Origin: Trichoplusia ni
Lineage: Eukaryota; Arthropoda; Insecta; Lepidoptera; Noctuidae
NCBI RefSeq assembly: GCF_003590095.1
Contig: NC_039478.1
Span: 18,104,001-18,168,000 of the forward strand
Direction of reading: 5' to 3'
Length of the DNA: 64,000 nucleotides
A program made the position numbers and the translations under genes. Within the stretch, counting starts at the first letter, position 1. Each line of letters begins with the position of its first letter. This document shows positions 11,831 to 22,975 of the stretch, piece after piece. The notes beneath the pieces were generated by a model. The model was not told the DNA's origin. It saw nothing but the letters and a program-made list of their open reading frames with translations, and made no database searches.

Positions 11831-13553
11831 GGCAGTCTTTATGTAATGTGAATGAACTTATTTGTCGGACAATTGTTGAAGCATGCATTTTATAGGAGCC
11901 CATGAATGGATCGGCGCCGTATGCTATAAAATTGTCTGGACAACATTGTAATGGTTTAATTTTAAAATGGGCCAGAATAATTAGTACAGCCCTATCTACA
12001 CCTACTGCTTTTTTCATAAAACATACATTGTTGCTATATTGATCAACATCGAGGTATAATTTGTGTTATTGTTGGTGGGGTCGGCCGATACGTACATGTT
12101 TTCTATCATTATATTTTTTTTATCCTGAATGTGTTTCACTCGAACGAGTAGTAAAATTATCTATATTTATTGGAATAATCATTGGAGCCGACGCGACGCA
12201 CTCATATTTAGTACTTTCATAAAACCTTACTTATTTATGTAGAAGGTAAAATTTCTCCAGTATTTTCTTGATTTGTCTCTTGATAGCACTTTTCAAATCA
12301 ATCAGCTATGCAGCTTAAGATCATTCCTTGGATGGTTTATTCAGAGAAATATTGTTGGTAACTAACTTTCCAGATCGACTTAGACAGCCAAAAAATCAAC
12401 AAAATAAACTTTCCAGAAGCAATCAAGGATACTAAAAGCATTGAATAAAGACAAGCCACTGATTAGCGACATGGACATACAAGAGGATCGCTTTGTTAAC
12501 ACTTGGACCCAAGACATAGCGTTTGATAAGCAATGACTGTCATTGAGGTCATGCCAGAAGGCTGCGGTAACTTGTGGACATTTTGTATTAGCGTCTTAGG
12601 ACAGAGGTTCTTAAAGTTTAGGTCAAGAACTACGGATGGTAACCAAATAAAAAATCATGAAGGCTGAGATTAAGAGTTATATTTTTTAATTGATCAAGGA
12701 GATTTCATTATTTATTACCTAAACAGATTTCGTTTTGTTTCATTTGATGTATTGAATAATTAAAATTCATTGATTTTGCTTCCTAGCAACAGGTAAATAA
12801 AGTTTAAGTGATTATATTTACTATTTTATTTATGGGCCTCGAGAAAACGCTTTTCATTTGCAAGACTTAAAATTAAGCACAAAGAGTATTTTGTCATGCG
12901 TATATTAAAAAAAATGACATGCGAATATATTTTAAGTATGTGTCTTAAAAAAAAGAGACATCTTTATAATCGAAATATAGTTAAGAAATTGTGATGAAAT
13001 TTAATTTTACAAATATAATGTAAAACATCCTCGTAAGTTTTCAGTTTTTTTAAATACCTTCAGTAAATTGACACTTTAAGTTGTTTCTTAGGTCGATTGG
13101 TTTTAAAACTTGGAGCACCACTGTCCTCGTACCTTAGGGTCGCCGTCTCAGTTAGCACGTCAAGTAATTTTGTCTAAACATGGAGGTTTTGTAAGAGATA
13201 CCAGAGTTTGTTTCATTGACGCCCTTTAATGGGCTTTGAGTGTGGGAGGTCGGAGTGGAATATTACAAAAAACGATATCTTCCATTTGAATAGTGTTATA
13301 AATATATGGCTTTATATTGAGAATTTAGCTGTTATAAGGTTTGAAGTATCTACGAGAGAAGAGAGAAGAAAAATGGAACTGATCTTAAATATGATCAGTT
13401 TGCTGGCGAAGACAAAGGATGACATCATTGACCTTAAATTTATTACAGAAGTTATTATTTCCAATGTAAATACTGTAATCTGAATATTTAATTTATTACT
13501 TGATGCCCGATAATTTTTCTATCTTTATTTATTATAAGGTTTCTTGCGCAAAT
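11831..13553. other. Stretch without recognised gene
   Basis: AT-rich throughout, with short poly(A) tracts near 12905-12960. An 84-codon open frame (13229-13483, plus) shows no domain. No repeat recognised. Confidence 0.35.
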
Positions 13554-13814
13554 CTATACTAATATATAAAGCTGAAGAGTTTGTTTGTTTGTTTATTTGA
13601 ACGTGCTAATCTCAGGAACTACTGGTCCAAATTGAAAAATTATTTTTGTGTTGAATAGACCATTCATCGAGGAAGGCTTTAGGCTATAATCCATCACGCT
13701 GCGACTAATAGGAACTAAGATATAATGGAAAATGTGAAAAAAAACCGGGCAGGTATACCTAAATCATAACTTATATCTTCTACCCACGGGGACGAAGTCG
13801 CGGGCAACAGCTAG
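13554..13814 (+). mobile_element. Helitron-like element, GTCGCGGGCAACAGCTAGT family
   Basis: It starts near CTATACTAATATATAAAGC and has (TTTG)n, CAGGAACTACTGGTCCAAAT and GCTGCGACTAATAGGA. It ends CCCACGGGGACGAAGTCGCG followed by GGCAACAGCTAG. The 3' GC motif before CTAG is again Helitron-like, but the internal sequence differs from the copies at 1456 and 18332. Minus-strand copies of this family lie at 27060-27311 and 60999-61205. Non-coding. Confidence 0.75.
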
Positions 13815-14192
13815 TGAAGTATAAAACAGTTAGAACTATAGGTGCCATAGCTACCTTCCGTCACCCAAGGAAGTTATATAGGTCATCCTCTAGGATACAG
13901 CCAGTTTGCTTAATTGGTACAATTAGTGCTAAACCCGGGCTCATAGCGACTATTATGTCACCTCTCGTGACGTCACAATTAAAGGGCGCCATTATTATAA
14001 TTTGGACTTCCTTAGCTCTGCCACTAACCAGGTTTGTTAGAAAAACGAATCTTTCTTAAGCTTATCTTAATAAAATCTGTTGAATGGGAGTTTTAGTATT
14101 TTTTGTCAAAGCGGCAACAAAAATACATTAACGTGAAAATTTCAACTGTTTTTTTATTTACTTGATGAATTATTAATTCACAAACCTTTAAA
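13815..14192. other. Short unique-looking stretch
   Basis: An 81-codon open frame runs straight on from the Helitron end (13814-14059, plus) without recognisable domains. It includes a CRE palindrome TGACGTCA at 13968-13975. Confidence 0.3.
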
Positions 14193-14440
14193 TCACTTGC
14201 ACAAAGATACCCAGACTCAGAACAAGCATTGTCAAGTGGGGTTGGCGTGGTGATCTATACCACTCGGTGATCCGTCTAGTACATGCGTAAAAGGTTATTT
14301 CTTATAAAGTTTCAAAAAATTTAAAATGCTGTTCCTGAGGATAAGCATTTTCGGATTAACGAAAAACGCTTGTCCTGAGCGGGAATCGAACCCGCAACAC
14401 GGCGCGCTCTGTGGGTTCGGCTCTCCGCGCAGTCAAATTT
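14193..14440 (-). repeat. tRNA-like SINE-family copy, minus orientation, rearranged
   Basis: CACTTGCACAAAGATACCC followed by AGACTCAGAACAAGCATT, and further on CTTGTCCTGAGCGGGAATCG and AACCCGCAACACG, are parts of a widespread lepidopteran repeat. GGAATCGAACC (14382-14392) is a B-box on the minus strand. The two parts are separated by unrelated sequence, so the copy is rearranged. Related fragments occur at 22888, 30960, 35336 and 61262. Confidence 0.55.
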
Positions 14441-15404
14441 TGGGCTTATTGTTTGCATTTGTTCTTCTGATACTTCTATCATGGTGTATTGTATATTCGG
14501 ACATAAGGGCAGAGCGATATAATTTCATTGTCAATGACATTAATTACATTATCTTACAGGAAGAACAATTATATGTAGTAAACGAGCATTCCCGAGATCA
14601 ATTTGTACGTCAGTAATTCATTGGTTTTTTTGATCTAGGTACTTACAGTTTTATTATAAGTGAACATAAAAAAATAAAAGAAAGTCTGGAAAATAAGTGA
14701 ATGTTCAGTTATTTTCGCTTTGTTCAAATGCAAAAGCAAAGAAACGGACGAATTACAGCGGTGTCCATTTAAGGTGTGTCCAACTTCTTGCTTACATGAT
14801 TATGAAACAGCTAAAGATCGAAAATACGGTGTTCACTGCTGGGCATAGGCATGTCCGGCACTGAACTGAAACGAGATGTTGATAAAACAGCTGAGAGTCC
14901 ATCGAGGCTACTTCAAAATATTCTTTATGGGTGACAAAGTTTTGCACGCTAACAAATAGAGTCACGATGATGACAAGTCTTCAATTGAAGGTCCACGATC
15001 GTTAAAGTATTAGAAAGTGATACCTACTGACTAAATATAATAACCACCTGACCTCTAAATTTGAAGGAGGTTCGGTTAGAAATATCAGAACGGGACTTTC
15101 TACAAATTAGCGAAATCCAAGCCAAATCATATTTGGCTGTTACTTTAAAAGAAACAAAATCATAAACTATACAAAGCAGGACGGATATGTCTAAAGTATA
15201 ATACTCTTTGTCTATCAGTAAGTAGCACAACACTAGTATAAACAAGAACATCCATGTCATGACAAAGTAAAGGATTTACGATCATACCCCTCACCAAACC
15301 TGTCACATCTTCCATAATCCATCGCCTATCCGTACTATGATGTGTTTCAGACAAAACCTAAGATTATTCTTGGTTTTGACCCTAATTGGGCAATAGAGAC
15401 AGTA
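14441..15404. other. Stretch without recognised gene
   Basis: Mostly AT-rich. A small fragment at 14831-14856 (TTCACTGCTGGGCATAGGC) belongs to the same family as the foldback element at 20161. Minus-strand open frames of 64-78 codons show nothing recognisable. Confidence 0.35.
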
Positions 15405-15497
15405 TGTCACTAAACTTACCTTCGCCCGAGGCCGTGAGACCAGCTTGCCTGGGAATCGCCTAAAACCCATTGTTTTTACCGCTGCACACTCCAACAA
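15405..15497 (-). other. Candidate minus-strand exon ending in a consensus splice donor
   Basis: On the minus strand this reads to CGGGCGAAG|GTAAGTTTAG, a full consensus donor with GT at 15419-15418. Upstream, an ATG at about 15471 opens a frame of 17 codons (MGFRRFPGKLVSRPRAK) into that donor. The stretch is GC-richer than its surroundings. A short first coding exon would look like this, but I see no promoter or acceptor that would confirm it and I do not recognise the peptide. Confidence 0.25.
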
Positions 15498-15960
15498 ACA
15501 TTTGGTTGAGAAAACTATTATTATCTTCAGTTTTCCCGATACTAAATATGGTTTATGTATAAATAATTAGGTATTGTTGTTTAATTCACTTCGTTTGTAG
15601 ATGCTGTGATTGATAAGGTTTTAGTTCATGTATTAGATATAATGAGTTGAGATTACGTGGCGCAAGTGTATGTTATGTGCATAATATTGCTTTATTGCAG
15701 ATTATTATTACTTTCGTCAGGCGGATTCAAGATGATTTAGCTCACTTGCAACCCCGTCAGCGCATGATTAAGAATTTCAATTGGGCTCAAAACTAGTTCG
15801 GAAATCCTGATAATGATTTGTAACTAAAACCGTTAATAAATCGTTCTCAAATCAAGATTTTTATGTAATACATTCACCATTACTAGTAGTGTAGAGCCGA
15901 GAACATTTTTTTTTTTTGTATGAATATTTTTCTACACCAAAAAAAAACTAGAAATAATTT
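15498..15960. other. AT-rich stretch, nothing recognised
   Basis: Contains a T-run at about 15907-15918 and no open frames of interest. Confidence 0.4.
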
Positions 15961-15993
15961 ACGTTGCAGAACAAAGTTTGCCGGGACAGCTAG
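15961..15993 (+). mobile_element. 3' terminal fragment of a Helitron-like element
   Basis: ACGTTGCAGAACAAAGTTTG followed by CCGGGACAGCTAG matches a Helitron 3' end. Only about 33 bp remain and the upstream sequence is not recognisable. Confidence 0.45.
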
Positions 15994-17084
15994 TCTCTAT
16001 TTATATACATTGACATCAATACTTATTTTTCTTAAATAAATACGAGTCTTATCTAAATATGATCTCTAATTTGCTACATTCTTAATAGCCCAATCCACTT
16101 TAACAGTTCTAAAATCAGACGATGACGGACCAACATTTAGCTACCTGCTTCATGCAGTCTTGATACTTTAACGTCGGGTCAAATTAATAAAACGTTCGTC
16201 CCATCAGTTTAGATCTCATATTAACAAACAGTTCACAATCGTTAGGTACTAAAATTTGTACAACGCTTCACTTTATCTTAGTGACAAGTTTTGAGAAATT
16301 CCTTGGATTTTAAAATCTGGATATGATTGTCAAATACGAATGGGAAGTCTGGCATAATGTATGTTTGCATCAATTAAATTATTAGTCAAGTGCAAAGACA
16401 TACTCACGAAACTGAACTGACAGTGGTGCCTTAGTAACAGGTTTCCAATTTTACCCTTTGATAACGAAAACCTAAAACTGAGGTTGTTAAAAAACGTGTG
16501 CTAATTCACACTTTCTGAAACTTTTACGCGACAATGTTTGGCGTGTGTATTTAATACTGTGTCATTTATCACATATTCTAAAAAAACGTGAAATTAAATT
16601 AGTAAAATGACGACACACCATGATTCGCAAGGTATGAAACCGCAGAAATAACGGTTTTTACATTATGTACCTTAAGTTGCGTTATCGATAAGCACGTTAT
16701 CGCAGTTAGGTAGTCTTTGACCATGAACTAACATGATATGGTGAAGCGTGACTAAATAATAACCAATTCATGAAAGGTATGTAATAGAAAAATACTTACA
16801 TTAAATAATAAAACTCGCGGAACCAAGGTCAAACTAAATCTAGAAGAATAATATTTTTTTTCAAGAACAAAATTGTACACCCGACTAAAACAACTAAGCC
16901 AAACTTGATGAAATTTTGATGGAACTAAATGACAGCTATTTCGCGTTAAATTTAAAAGCATCAACAAAATCAGTTTATCCAGTCCGAAGTTCTGAGGGTA
17001 ACCATTTAAAAGAAAGTGACGCGAGACGAATTTTTTTTTCTCCAGATAAAGAAGTTTCACTTCAAAAAGAAAAATTAAGAACGG
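15994..17084. other. Stretch without recognised gene
   Basis: AT-rich, with one TATCGATA-type octamer near 16684. A 102-codon minus-strand open frame (16752-17060) is Leu/Phe/Lys-rich, as expected of AT-rich chance frames. Confidence 0.35.
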
Positions 17085-17122
17085 GAAGAAGAAAAATTAA
17101 GAACCTCTAATTTTTCTTCTTC
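17085..17122. repeat. Perfect 15-bp inverted repeat (hairpin)
   Basis: GAAGAAGAAAAATTA (17085-17099) is perfectly complementary to TAATTTTTCTTCTTC (17108-17122) across an 8-nt loop. AGAAAAATTAAGAAC also occurs just upstream, so the arm is part of a short tandem purine repeat. It most likely arose by local inversion or duplication in a low-complexity tract. Confidence 0.6.
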
Positions 17123-17495
17123 TTTCTTCTTCCCTTTCTGAAGTTGGTTGAAAAGAAAATCGAGACAAGTAACGATAATCTTAATCAATGCAAAATCAAA
17201 AGAGTTAATACAAATATTAAAATACGCTTCCAAAAACTTGTAATCCAAGTAAAACAAAACGAAGAGCAGTTTTAAAGAATATCACTTAAAATAATAGTCT
17301 TAAAACGGGTTGCACACTCAAGACGTGCTTGGACACCGATTATCGATCTCCATTTTACGATACACGTTAGGTTTGTGGAACGCCTAATTGCATTACAGAA
17401 TCCTGACGGCATCAGGCAGGTCAACGTGCTAAACTTAATGTTTTATGGCAAATTTGGATTTTGTTTATCATTATTATCCGTTTTATTACCGTTTT
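17123..17495. other. AT-rich stretch, nothing recognised
   Basis: No gene or repeat family seen between the hairpin and the following repeat copy. Confidence 0.4.
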
Positions 17496-17762
17496 TTAGG
17501 ATTCCGTAAATAAAAGGAAAAGACTTTATCTTACTAGTACAGCTTCGGTGTTTGTCTTCCATCTGACATCAGCCTGTGTCTCATGAACTGCGATAGCTAG
17601 ACAGTTGAAATTTTCATAAATTATTCAACAAATAATGAAAATGAAATCAAGGCTAAGCATCGGTTTGTAGGGTCATTAAGATGACAGAACATATTTTTTC
17701 TGAAGAATTTTTTGACGGAACTTCAGTGTCACAAGTAGACTCGCAAATGGCCGCTTTTTTAT
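17496..17762 (-). repeat. GTGCGAGTCGG-family repeat, minus orientation, end to end but diverged
   Basis: On the plus strand it starts TTTTTTAGGATTCCGTAAAT, passes through CAGCCTGTGTCTCATGAACT and GCGATAGCTAGACAGTTGAA, and ends TAGACTCGCAAATGGCCGC. These are the reversed 3' end, middle and 5' end of the family represented best at 37191-37969. All landmark motifs are present in the expected order, but they are mutated and the copy is only about 265 bp long. Confidence 0.6.
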
Positions 17763-18217
17763 TAGTTACGTGTTTGAGAAACCAATGATCTTCCGATGTC
17801 TTAGAATTTGTTTATCTCATCATTGCGACTAAAATATGGTAGCACTTCGTGGGAATGTATCCCATATAAGTACTCTCGGCGTATCTTGGTGTTGTACATG
17901 TAGGTATTCAAACAACGAAATCTGGATTGCGGTTTTTTAATGAAACTGGCAATTTATTTTATGTAGATGGAGGCCTTATATGCTATTGAAGAAGTAAAAA
18001 GATTATATAATAAAGAAAATTAAGTAGTGCTTAGAGGACCATTGTGATGATGACGTAAGAGATGGTCAAAAATATGGTCATTGCTTGAACCTTAAAAACT
18101 GGAACAGTGCAAAGTGATGATAAGTGAGACAGATGAAATAAATACCAATATATTGTTCTATCATTTACTGACTAGCAAAAAAGCATTTTGGTTTAGAGCA
18201 GCAGATAATAGAAAAGG
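17763..18217. other. Stretch without recognised gene
   Basis: AT-rich. No open frame or repeat of note. Confidence 0.4.
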
Positions 18218-18290
18218 AAAACCAGTCTAGTGCGAGTCAAACTCGTGACGCTCTAGGTTCCTTATGAACTAGACAACGATAACCAAAAAT
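18218..18290 (+). repeat. 5' fragment of the GTGCGAGTCGG-family repeat
   Basis: AAAACCAGTCTAGTGCGAGT followed by CAAACTCGTGACGCTCTAGG and TTCC corresponds to the 5' end of the family with several substitutions. Confidence 0.5.
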
Positions 18291-18331
18291 AGAGGGCCTA
18301 AGTAATAGCAACCTAAACATTGGGGAAATCC

Positions 18332-18547
18332 CTACTAATATTATAAATGCGAAAGTAACTCTGTCTGTCTGTCTGTCACGCTTTGACGTCTAAACCACTG
18401 AACGGATTTTAATGAAATTTGGTACAGAGGTAGAGTTGACCTTGAGAAAGAACATAGGATAGTTTTTATCCCGGACTTTTGAAGAGTTCTCTTGGAAACG
18501 CGATATAACCGACCTCGACGCGGGCGAAGCCGCGGTCGAAAAGCTAG
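18332..18547 (+). mobile_element. Non-autonomous Helitron-like element (lep1-type), copy 2
   Basis: Nearly identical to the copy at 1456-1670 over its whole length (about 95 percent by eye). It has the same TCTG tract, the same GC hairpin except for one substitution after the second arm, and the same CTAGT terminus. The high similarity of two copies 17 kb apart points to fairly recent activity of the family. Confidence 0.8.
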
Positions 18548-18548
18548 T

Positions 18549-18935
18549 ATGAAATAAGAATAATTAACAACATCACAAATGAAGTGGCACTTATTGCAGA
18601 TAACGATAAGTAATGGTTCAGAAGTTTTTCAGAAACACATATTTGTTTTTGCTTGTTTAAATTTTGTCGACTTAACGAGCTCACAGTGCCGAGTGGGTAT
18701 GTCCCGAGATAAATAAGAATTGTCTCTCATTACCTTAATTGTTTAGTCCGCTCTGATTTTGACCCTTACTTGGGAGTCAAAGCGGTACCAATTGTGGTCA
18801 TTATTGACTCTAAGTGGTGGTAATAACATTTTTCAAAAGGTCACTATAAATGCGGCTATAGCATACTCAAGTATTATACTCAACAATCAAGTTTAAAGTT
18901 ATCGATTTGTTTAGTAAAGATTTCTTGTTTTTATT
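18549..18935. other. Stretch without recognised gene
   Basis: No gene or known repeat recognised. The patch around 18670-18720 is slightly GC-enriched. Confidence 0.4.
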
Positions 18936-19180
18936 TTATAGGGTCCATAACCGAGGGTCAAAACAGTTACCCATGGCTTCGATTTCTGAGCGTCTTTCAG
19001 TCTGCCACCAGGCTGCATCTCACGAACCGTTATAGCTAGACAGTTTTTGATTACAGATGACATAAAAAATCGAGGTCGGTACGGTCAAAAATTTGGGCTA
19101 ATATATATTTTTTCAATTTCTTTCCCCTATTTGAGCCCTTTGAGTTGTGACTCGAACTCGCAATTGACCAGTTTTATTTC
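18936..19180 (-). repeat. GTGCGAGTCGG-family repeat, minus orientation
   Basis: TTTATAGGGTCCATAACCGA, CCAGGCTGCATCTCACGAAC and GTTATAGCTAGACAGT are followed by GACTCGAACTCGCAATTGAC and CAGTTTTA. This is the reversed order of the family landmarks, with the (GACG) tract eroded. It lies about 1.2 kb from another inverted copy at 17496. Confidence 0.6.
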
Positions 19181-20160
19181 AAGTTAAAATAAACGTTATC
19201 TACGTAACCTGAAGCCTGGTTCATTTGTTCGGGACATACGATTGTCTTGGTTCAAATGCTTATGAACTTTGCATAGCTGTGCGCATACCTTTCAAGAATG
19301 AGGTATTCTCTAAGATCCACCTGCAGCTTAGCTCTCTGTGGGTATGATAATGAGGCTTTGTTGGATTTCAGGGCAAAAGCCTTCCTTACTGTAAGAACCA
19401 AGTGAATTGGTGGTACTGAACTTGCTCAAAGCGTGCTAACTATCTCAAATTGTAAACAGTCTAGCTTTTGATTTGCTGTCACGATGTTTGCCTTATATGC
19501 CGATGTGCGTCAAGAAATGGCACAAGAAGTATTAAGGCAATTTTTCAAGCTAATACGTGAGAAAACGATAAGAACTATGCTTTGCAGGTGATTTGATAAA
19601 ATAATAAAACTTTTAATTTATTCTTTCAACGAGCTCCAACGCAGATCCATGCGAAAATCCAAATCCTCCCAAAGGACTTACGGCCTAAGGCCCAGAATTT
19701 TGCTAAGTAAAACCCCCTAGAAGTCCACCCCATATCCCCTAGAAGTCCTTGGTAAGAAATGGACGGGACATTGCAACATCACATAAGAATATATAGCACC
19801 ATCTCTCTCACCCAATCATAGATGGCGCTAACATTCCACAGGCACCTAGGTCACCTGACTGACTCATTCACAGCTGTTATCACTTCAAGACTATTAAGAC
19901 TATTATTATCCCACAAAAGAGTTCTAATTACAATTAGTTAGTGCGCAAATCGCAAATTAAACAAAAAGTAAGACAAATACTGGTTGAGAAGGTCAAAGCC
20001 ACGACTCTCGATTTCAGCAACTGTTTTAACAATGAGGTTTTAATTCTCATTGAAAGTATGTATGTATACGTATGAGAATATATTTTTTCCATTCTACTAG
20101 TTTTCAATTGCTTTAAGATCGTATTAGTTTATGGTATTTCCATTTATAATACCAGTTTAT
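19181..20160. other. Stretch without gene, containing a 13-bp direct repeat
   Basis: CCCCTAGAAGTCC occurs at 19714-19726 and again at 19736-19748. The segment 19795-19850 (CACCATCTCTCTCACCC, ATAGATGGCGCTAAC) is of a kind common in lepidopteran non-coding DNA. No coding potential. Confidence 0.4.
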
Positions 20161-20422
20161 ATACGTGCTACTGCTGGGCACAGGCCTCTTTCCGTACAGG
20201 GCAGGTTTTGAGCATTGATCACCACGCTAGCTCACTAAGCGTTGGCGCTTTCTGATTCCAATATTTGGAAATCAAGTTTCCTCATGAAATGGCGAACGAA
20301 CATTATGAGGGAGTCTGGATTAAAAATATTGGAATTGAAATCACCAGCAGTTACCTAGCGTGATCAATACCGAAGCCTATATTTGTAGAGACCTGGGCCC
20401 AACAGTGGGACGTACGTAGACT
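20161..20422. mobile_element. Foldback-like element of the GCCCAGCAGTGGG family
   Basis: The left end ACGTGCTACTGCTGGGCACA and the right end (GGCCCAACAGTGGGACGTACGT) are inverted copies of the same terminus, about 80 percent matched. The similarity continues inward: ATTGATCACCACGCTAG on the left matches CTAGCGTGATCAATACCG read in reverse on the right, and ATTCCAATATT occurs in both arms. Either two family members sit head to head or this is a foldback element. Non-coding. Confidence 0.6.
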
Positions 20423-21744
20423 ACTATTTTTTTAATGGACTCCAAGCTGGGATCGTACGAACAAAACAACAATAATTCATGATACAAGCTTGTGAAAGTT
20501 ATTTGCGTTGCAGATAGATAATACCGAAGAGTTGTATGTGTTTATGAAACCTGAAGTAGAAACTTTGAAGTTCCGTTTTCAATTATTGTTAATGGACTTT
20601 CTAAATTATCGATTCGAAATCGATGAGCAAAGAGCATCGATTTTGTCTCATTATTTTTCTTGAATGATTACAATTATATGTATATGTTCATATTAATATT
20701 AGAGAAAGCTGTAACCGTTAGTTCTTGATTATGTTTTTTACTAGTTTAAATACTAGACTATAGTTTTGGACTAGACTTTCGCCTACACATTTCAAACTGC
20801 CTGTGACTCACGGTTTTATTCGTCTGGATTTTATATCAAACTTCTGACATGATGTCAAAAACCTATCTTCCAAGAAAACCTTCAAAAATAATGGTCTTTA
20901 AGATTGATTAAATAATTAAAAAATAACGATACAAAAAAAAATATACTAAGAAAATTTATCCCTGGGTGTTTTCACATTCAAAAGACACCCAAATTCAAAA
21001 AAAGACTGCAGTCGTTAATCAATAAATAGGACAAACAGTGATGTACTTTTAGTTTGCTTCCCAAACAAGCATCTTGAAGGACCTTTTCTTCCCATGATCA
21101 GTGCTATGGTAATAACAAACAAAAACACGTTGTGCCATAACAAGGAGTTTTAATAATTTGTGCAAAATTCGCACCTCACTGCTCGACACTGCAGTGGCAA
21201 CGTTAGGTAAAATGCAGAAGTACCGATATGAATTATTGTAAATGATACTGGATAAAGGTAAAGAAATTCATCATTTATTCTGAATAAGTGTCATTGCGAT
21301 GCCCAGACTGAATTTTAATGTCAGGGTTTATATATTGAGATCACTAACAACTTTTCATCAATAACTGATGCTGATGGTTTTCTCAGCTGTTCCTGTACCT
21401 AGTGTACCTACAGAAGACGTATCCTTTAGATCACGCGTTCGCCCAGTAAAAAAAAACAATTCTAAAATAGGCAGACTGGTTTCCATTCCAAACATTCCTG
21501 AACCAATTATGCATATGCAAGGCTAACGAAATACAATGACTCTCTGAACACCTCAAAATTTAAACATATTTTTATTTGTCGAATAGAGTATAATGAAGTT
21601 AGCCTTCTGTTTATCATCTTATATTGGTATAAACCATGGTGATTGTTTTTACGAGAGCCGCCAAGGATTCCTGTTACCGCCGGCGATTATTTTTAAGTTA
21701 AATACATGATATTTGAGACATACTGAGTAATTTTTAACACTTAG
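20423..21744. other. Stretch without recognised gene
   Basis: AT-rich. It includes ATCGATT-CGA-AATCGAT (about 20608-20624), a short palindrome with DREF-like character. No open frame or repeat family recognised. Confidence 0.4.
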
Positions 21745-21900
21745 TCATGTAACTGCCTGACGATTGTAAAGTAACTAACAGTAAGGTCTGGGTTCGAATT
21801 CCAGGTTAGGTAAAGTATGTTGTAGATTTGGGTCACACGAAATATTTGTAGGTTGAGTAAGGTGGTAGAACGGCATGGAAAATATTAGTTTCTTATGCCT
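21745..21900 (+). repeat. Degenerate tRNA-derived SINE fragment
   Basis: GGTCTGGGTTCGAATTCCAG then GTTAGGTAAAGTATGTTG resembles the B-box region and following body of a lepidopteran SINE. The B-box carries an extra base and the A-box is not evident. The fragment at 25488-25555 appears to be from the same family, in the opposite orientation. Confidence 0.35.
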
Positions 21901-22405
21901 ACTGCCAAGCTGGTAGATAGGACTTTAGATAATATAAGGCTATAGATTAAATTTTGATGCATGATGAATAGCTATGCATTTTCACGTTGGCTCGGGTTTA
22001 ATCACGAAGTCTGACACTACCTGCTTCCTCCCCCCAGGTGGGGGCCATGGGGGCACAAACTTGTCTTGCGAAATTAGCCGCCGGGGTCGAAAATCAGTCA
22101 GGACATTTTTATAATTATTATTTGATGGCCTTTAGTAATGTTACAAATGAAACGCTTGGGGAACTTAACATCATGACTTTATCAATTTATTGTTAAAAAA
22201 CTGTGTTTAGAAAAAAAACTAAAAATATTAAAAAAACTTACTCTCAAACTTGCAAACCCTACGCCGACACGCGCATACCACAAATAAACTTAATAAAGTA
22301 CGCTTAAAAAAGCACAAACATTTCAATCTACGGAGACAAACTCATTTACATTTCGCCAAACGTGACTGTAAAGCGCTAACTCGAACTATAGAACATCATA
22401 AAGCT
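21901..22405. other. Stretch without recognised gene
   Basis: A GC-richer patch at about 22015-22090 includes CCCCCAGGTGGGGG, a short palindrome. The rest is AT-rich. Confidence 0.4.
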
Positions 22406-22555
22406 TTAAAGCTGATTCAGACGGTTCGACAAAACTCACGCAAATTGCAATACATTGAAGAGCGGCACAGATCTGGAGACATTTGTAGTGTATCACCGCC
22501 GGCAATGTATAGCATCTAGTGCGATATTTTCCGCGTCGTCTAAATGCCCCTTTAG
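22406..22555. mobile_element. MITE with TTAA-type ends, diverged copy
   Basis: The left end TTAAAGCTGATTCAGACGG and the right end CGTCGTCTAAATGCCCCTTTAG are inverted relatives. The internal block GCCGGCAATGTATAGCATCT aligns with TCGCCAGCAATGTATAACAA in the element at 38266-38413. Length about 150 bp, no coding capacity. The right TTAA is mutated to TTAG. Confidence 0.5.
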
Positions 22556-22887
22556 TTTTTGCTCGTCGGATCACGTACGATATGTCATTGCACCGCAGAT
22601 GCCGGCGCAAGACGGACGTGATTCAAAAGGAAATCCGCCATCTCTCGCCAATGAATATTCGATCAACCATTGTTATAAGTGTTCGCAATTTCCAAAACTG
22701 TCCGATACCTGATCTCAGATGCAATCGATGTTATTATATTGTTTAGATATTTTTCTTTGTTTAATCGGAAGTCGGAATCTCAAGGTGTCTGATGCGAATT
22801 GCATTAGACGTTTTTTTATGCTTATATAAACAACTTCCACGTTAAGGAATTCAATCGTTGTGTCGCGGAGGTTTCACATACATTCAA
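22556..22887. other. GC-moderate stretch next to the MITE
   Basis: Short overlapping open frames cross the MITE boundary and are unconvincing. CACCGCAGATGCCGGCGCAA (22591-22610) is GC-rich and of unknown nature. Confidence 0.35.
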
Positions 22888-22975
22888 GTCACATGCGCAA
22901 AGATAACCAGACTCAGGAATCAAACCCGCTACATGTCGCGCCAGTGACCTACCTACTTGGCTATCCATGCAGTCC
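22888..22975 (-). repeat. Fragment of the tRNA-like SINE family, minus orientation
   Basis: GTCACATGCGCAAAGATAACC followed by AGACTCAGGAATCAAACCCG matches parts of the family at 14193 and 35336. The segment between the two motifs is deleted. Confidence 0.45.

Noticed and set aside
16752..17060. 102-codon minus-strand frame
   Set aside because: Leu/Phe/Lys/Ser-rich, no homology recognised, overlaps an open frame on the other strand.
22250..22519. 89-codon His/Arg/Lys-rich frame
   Set aside because: It runs into the TTAA MITE, has no domain, and its composition follows local base content.
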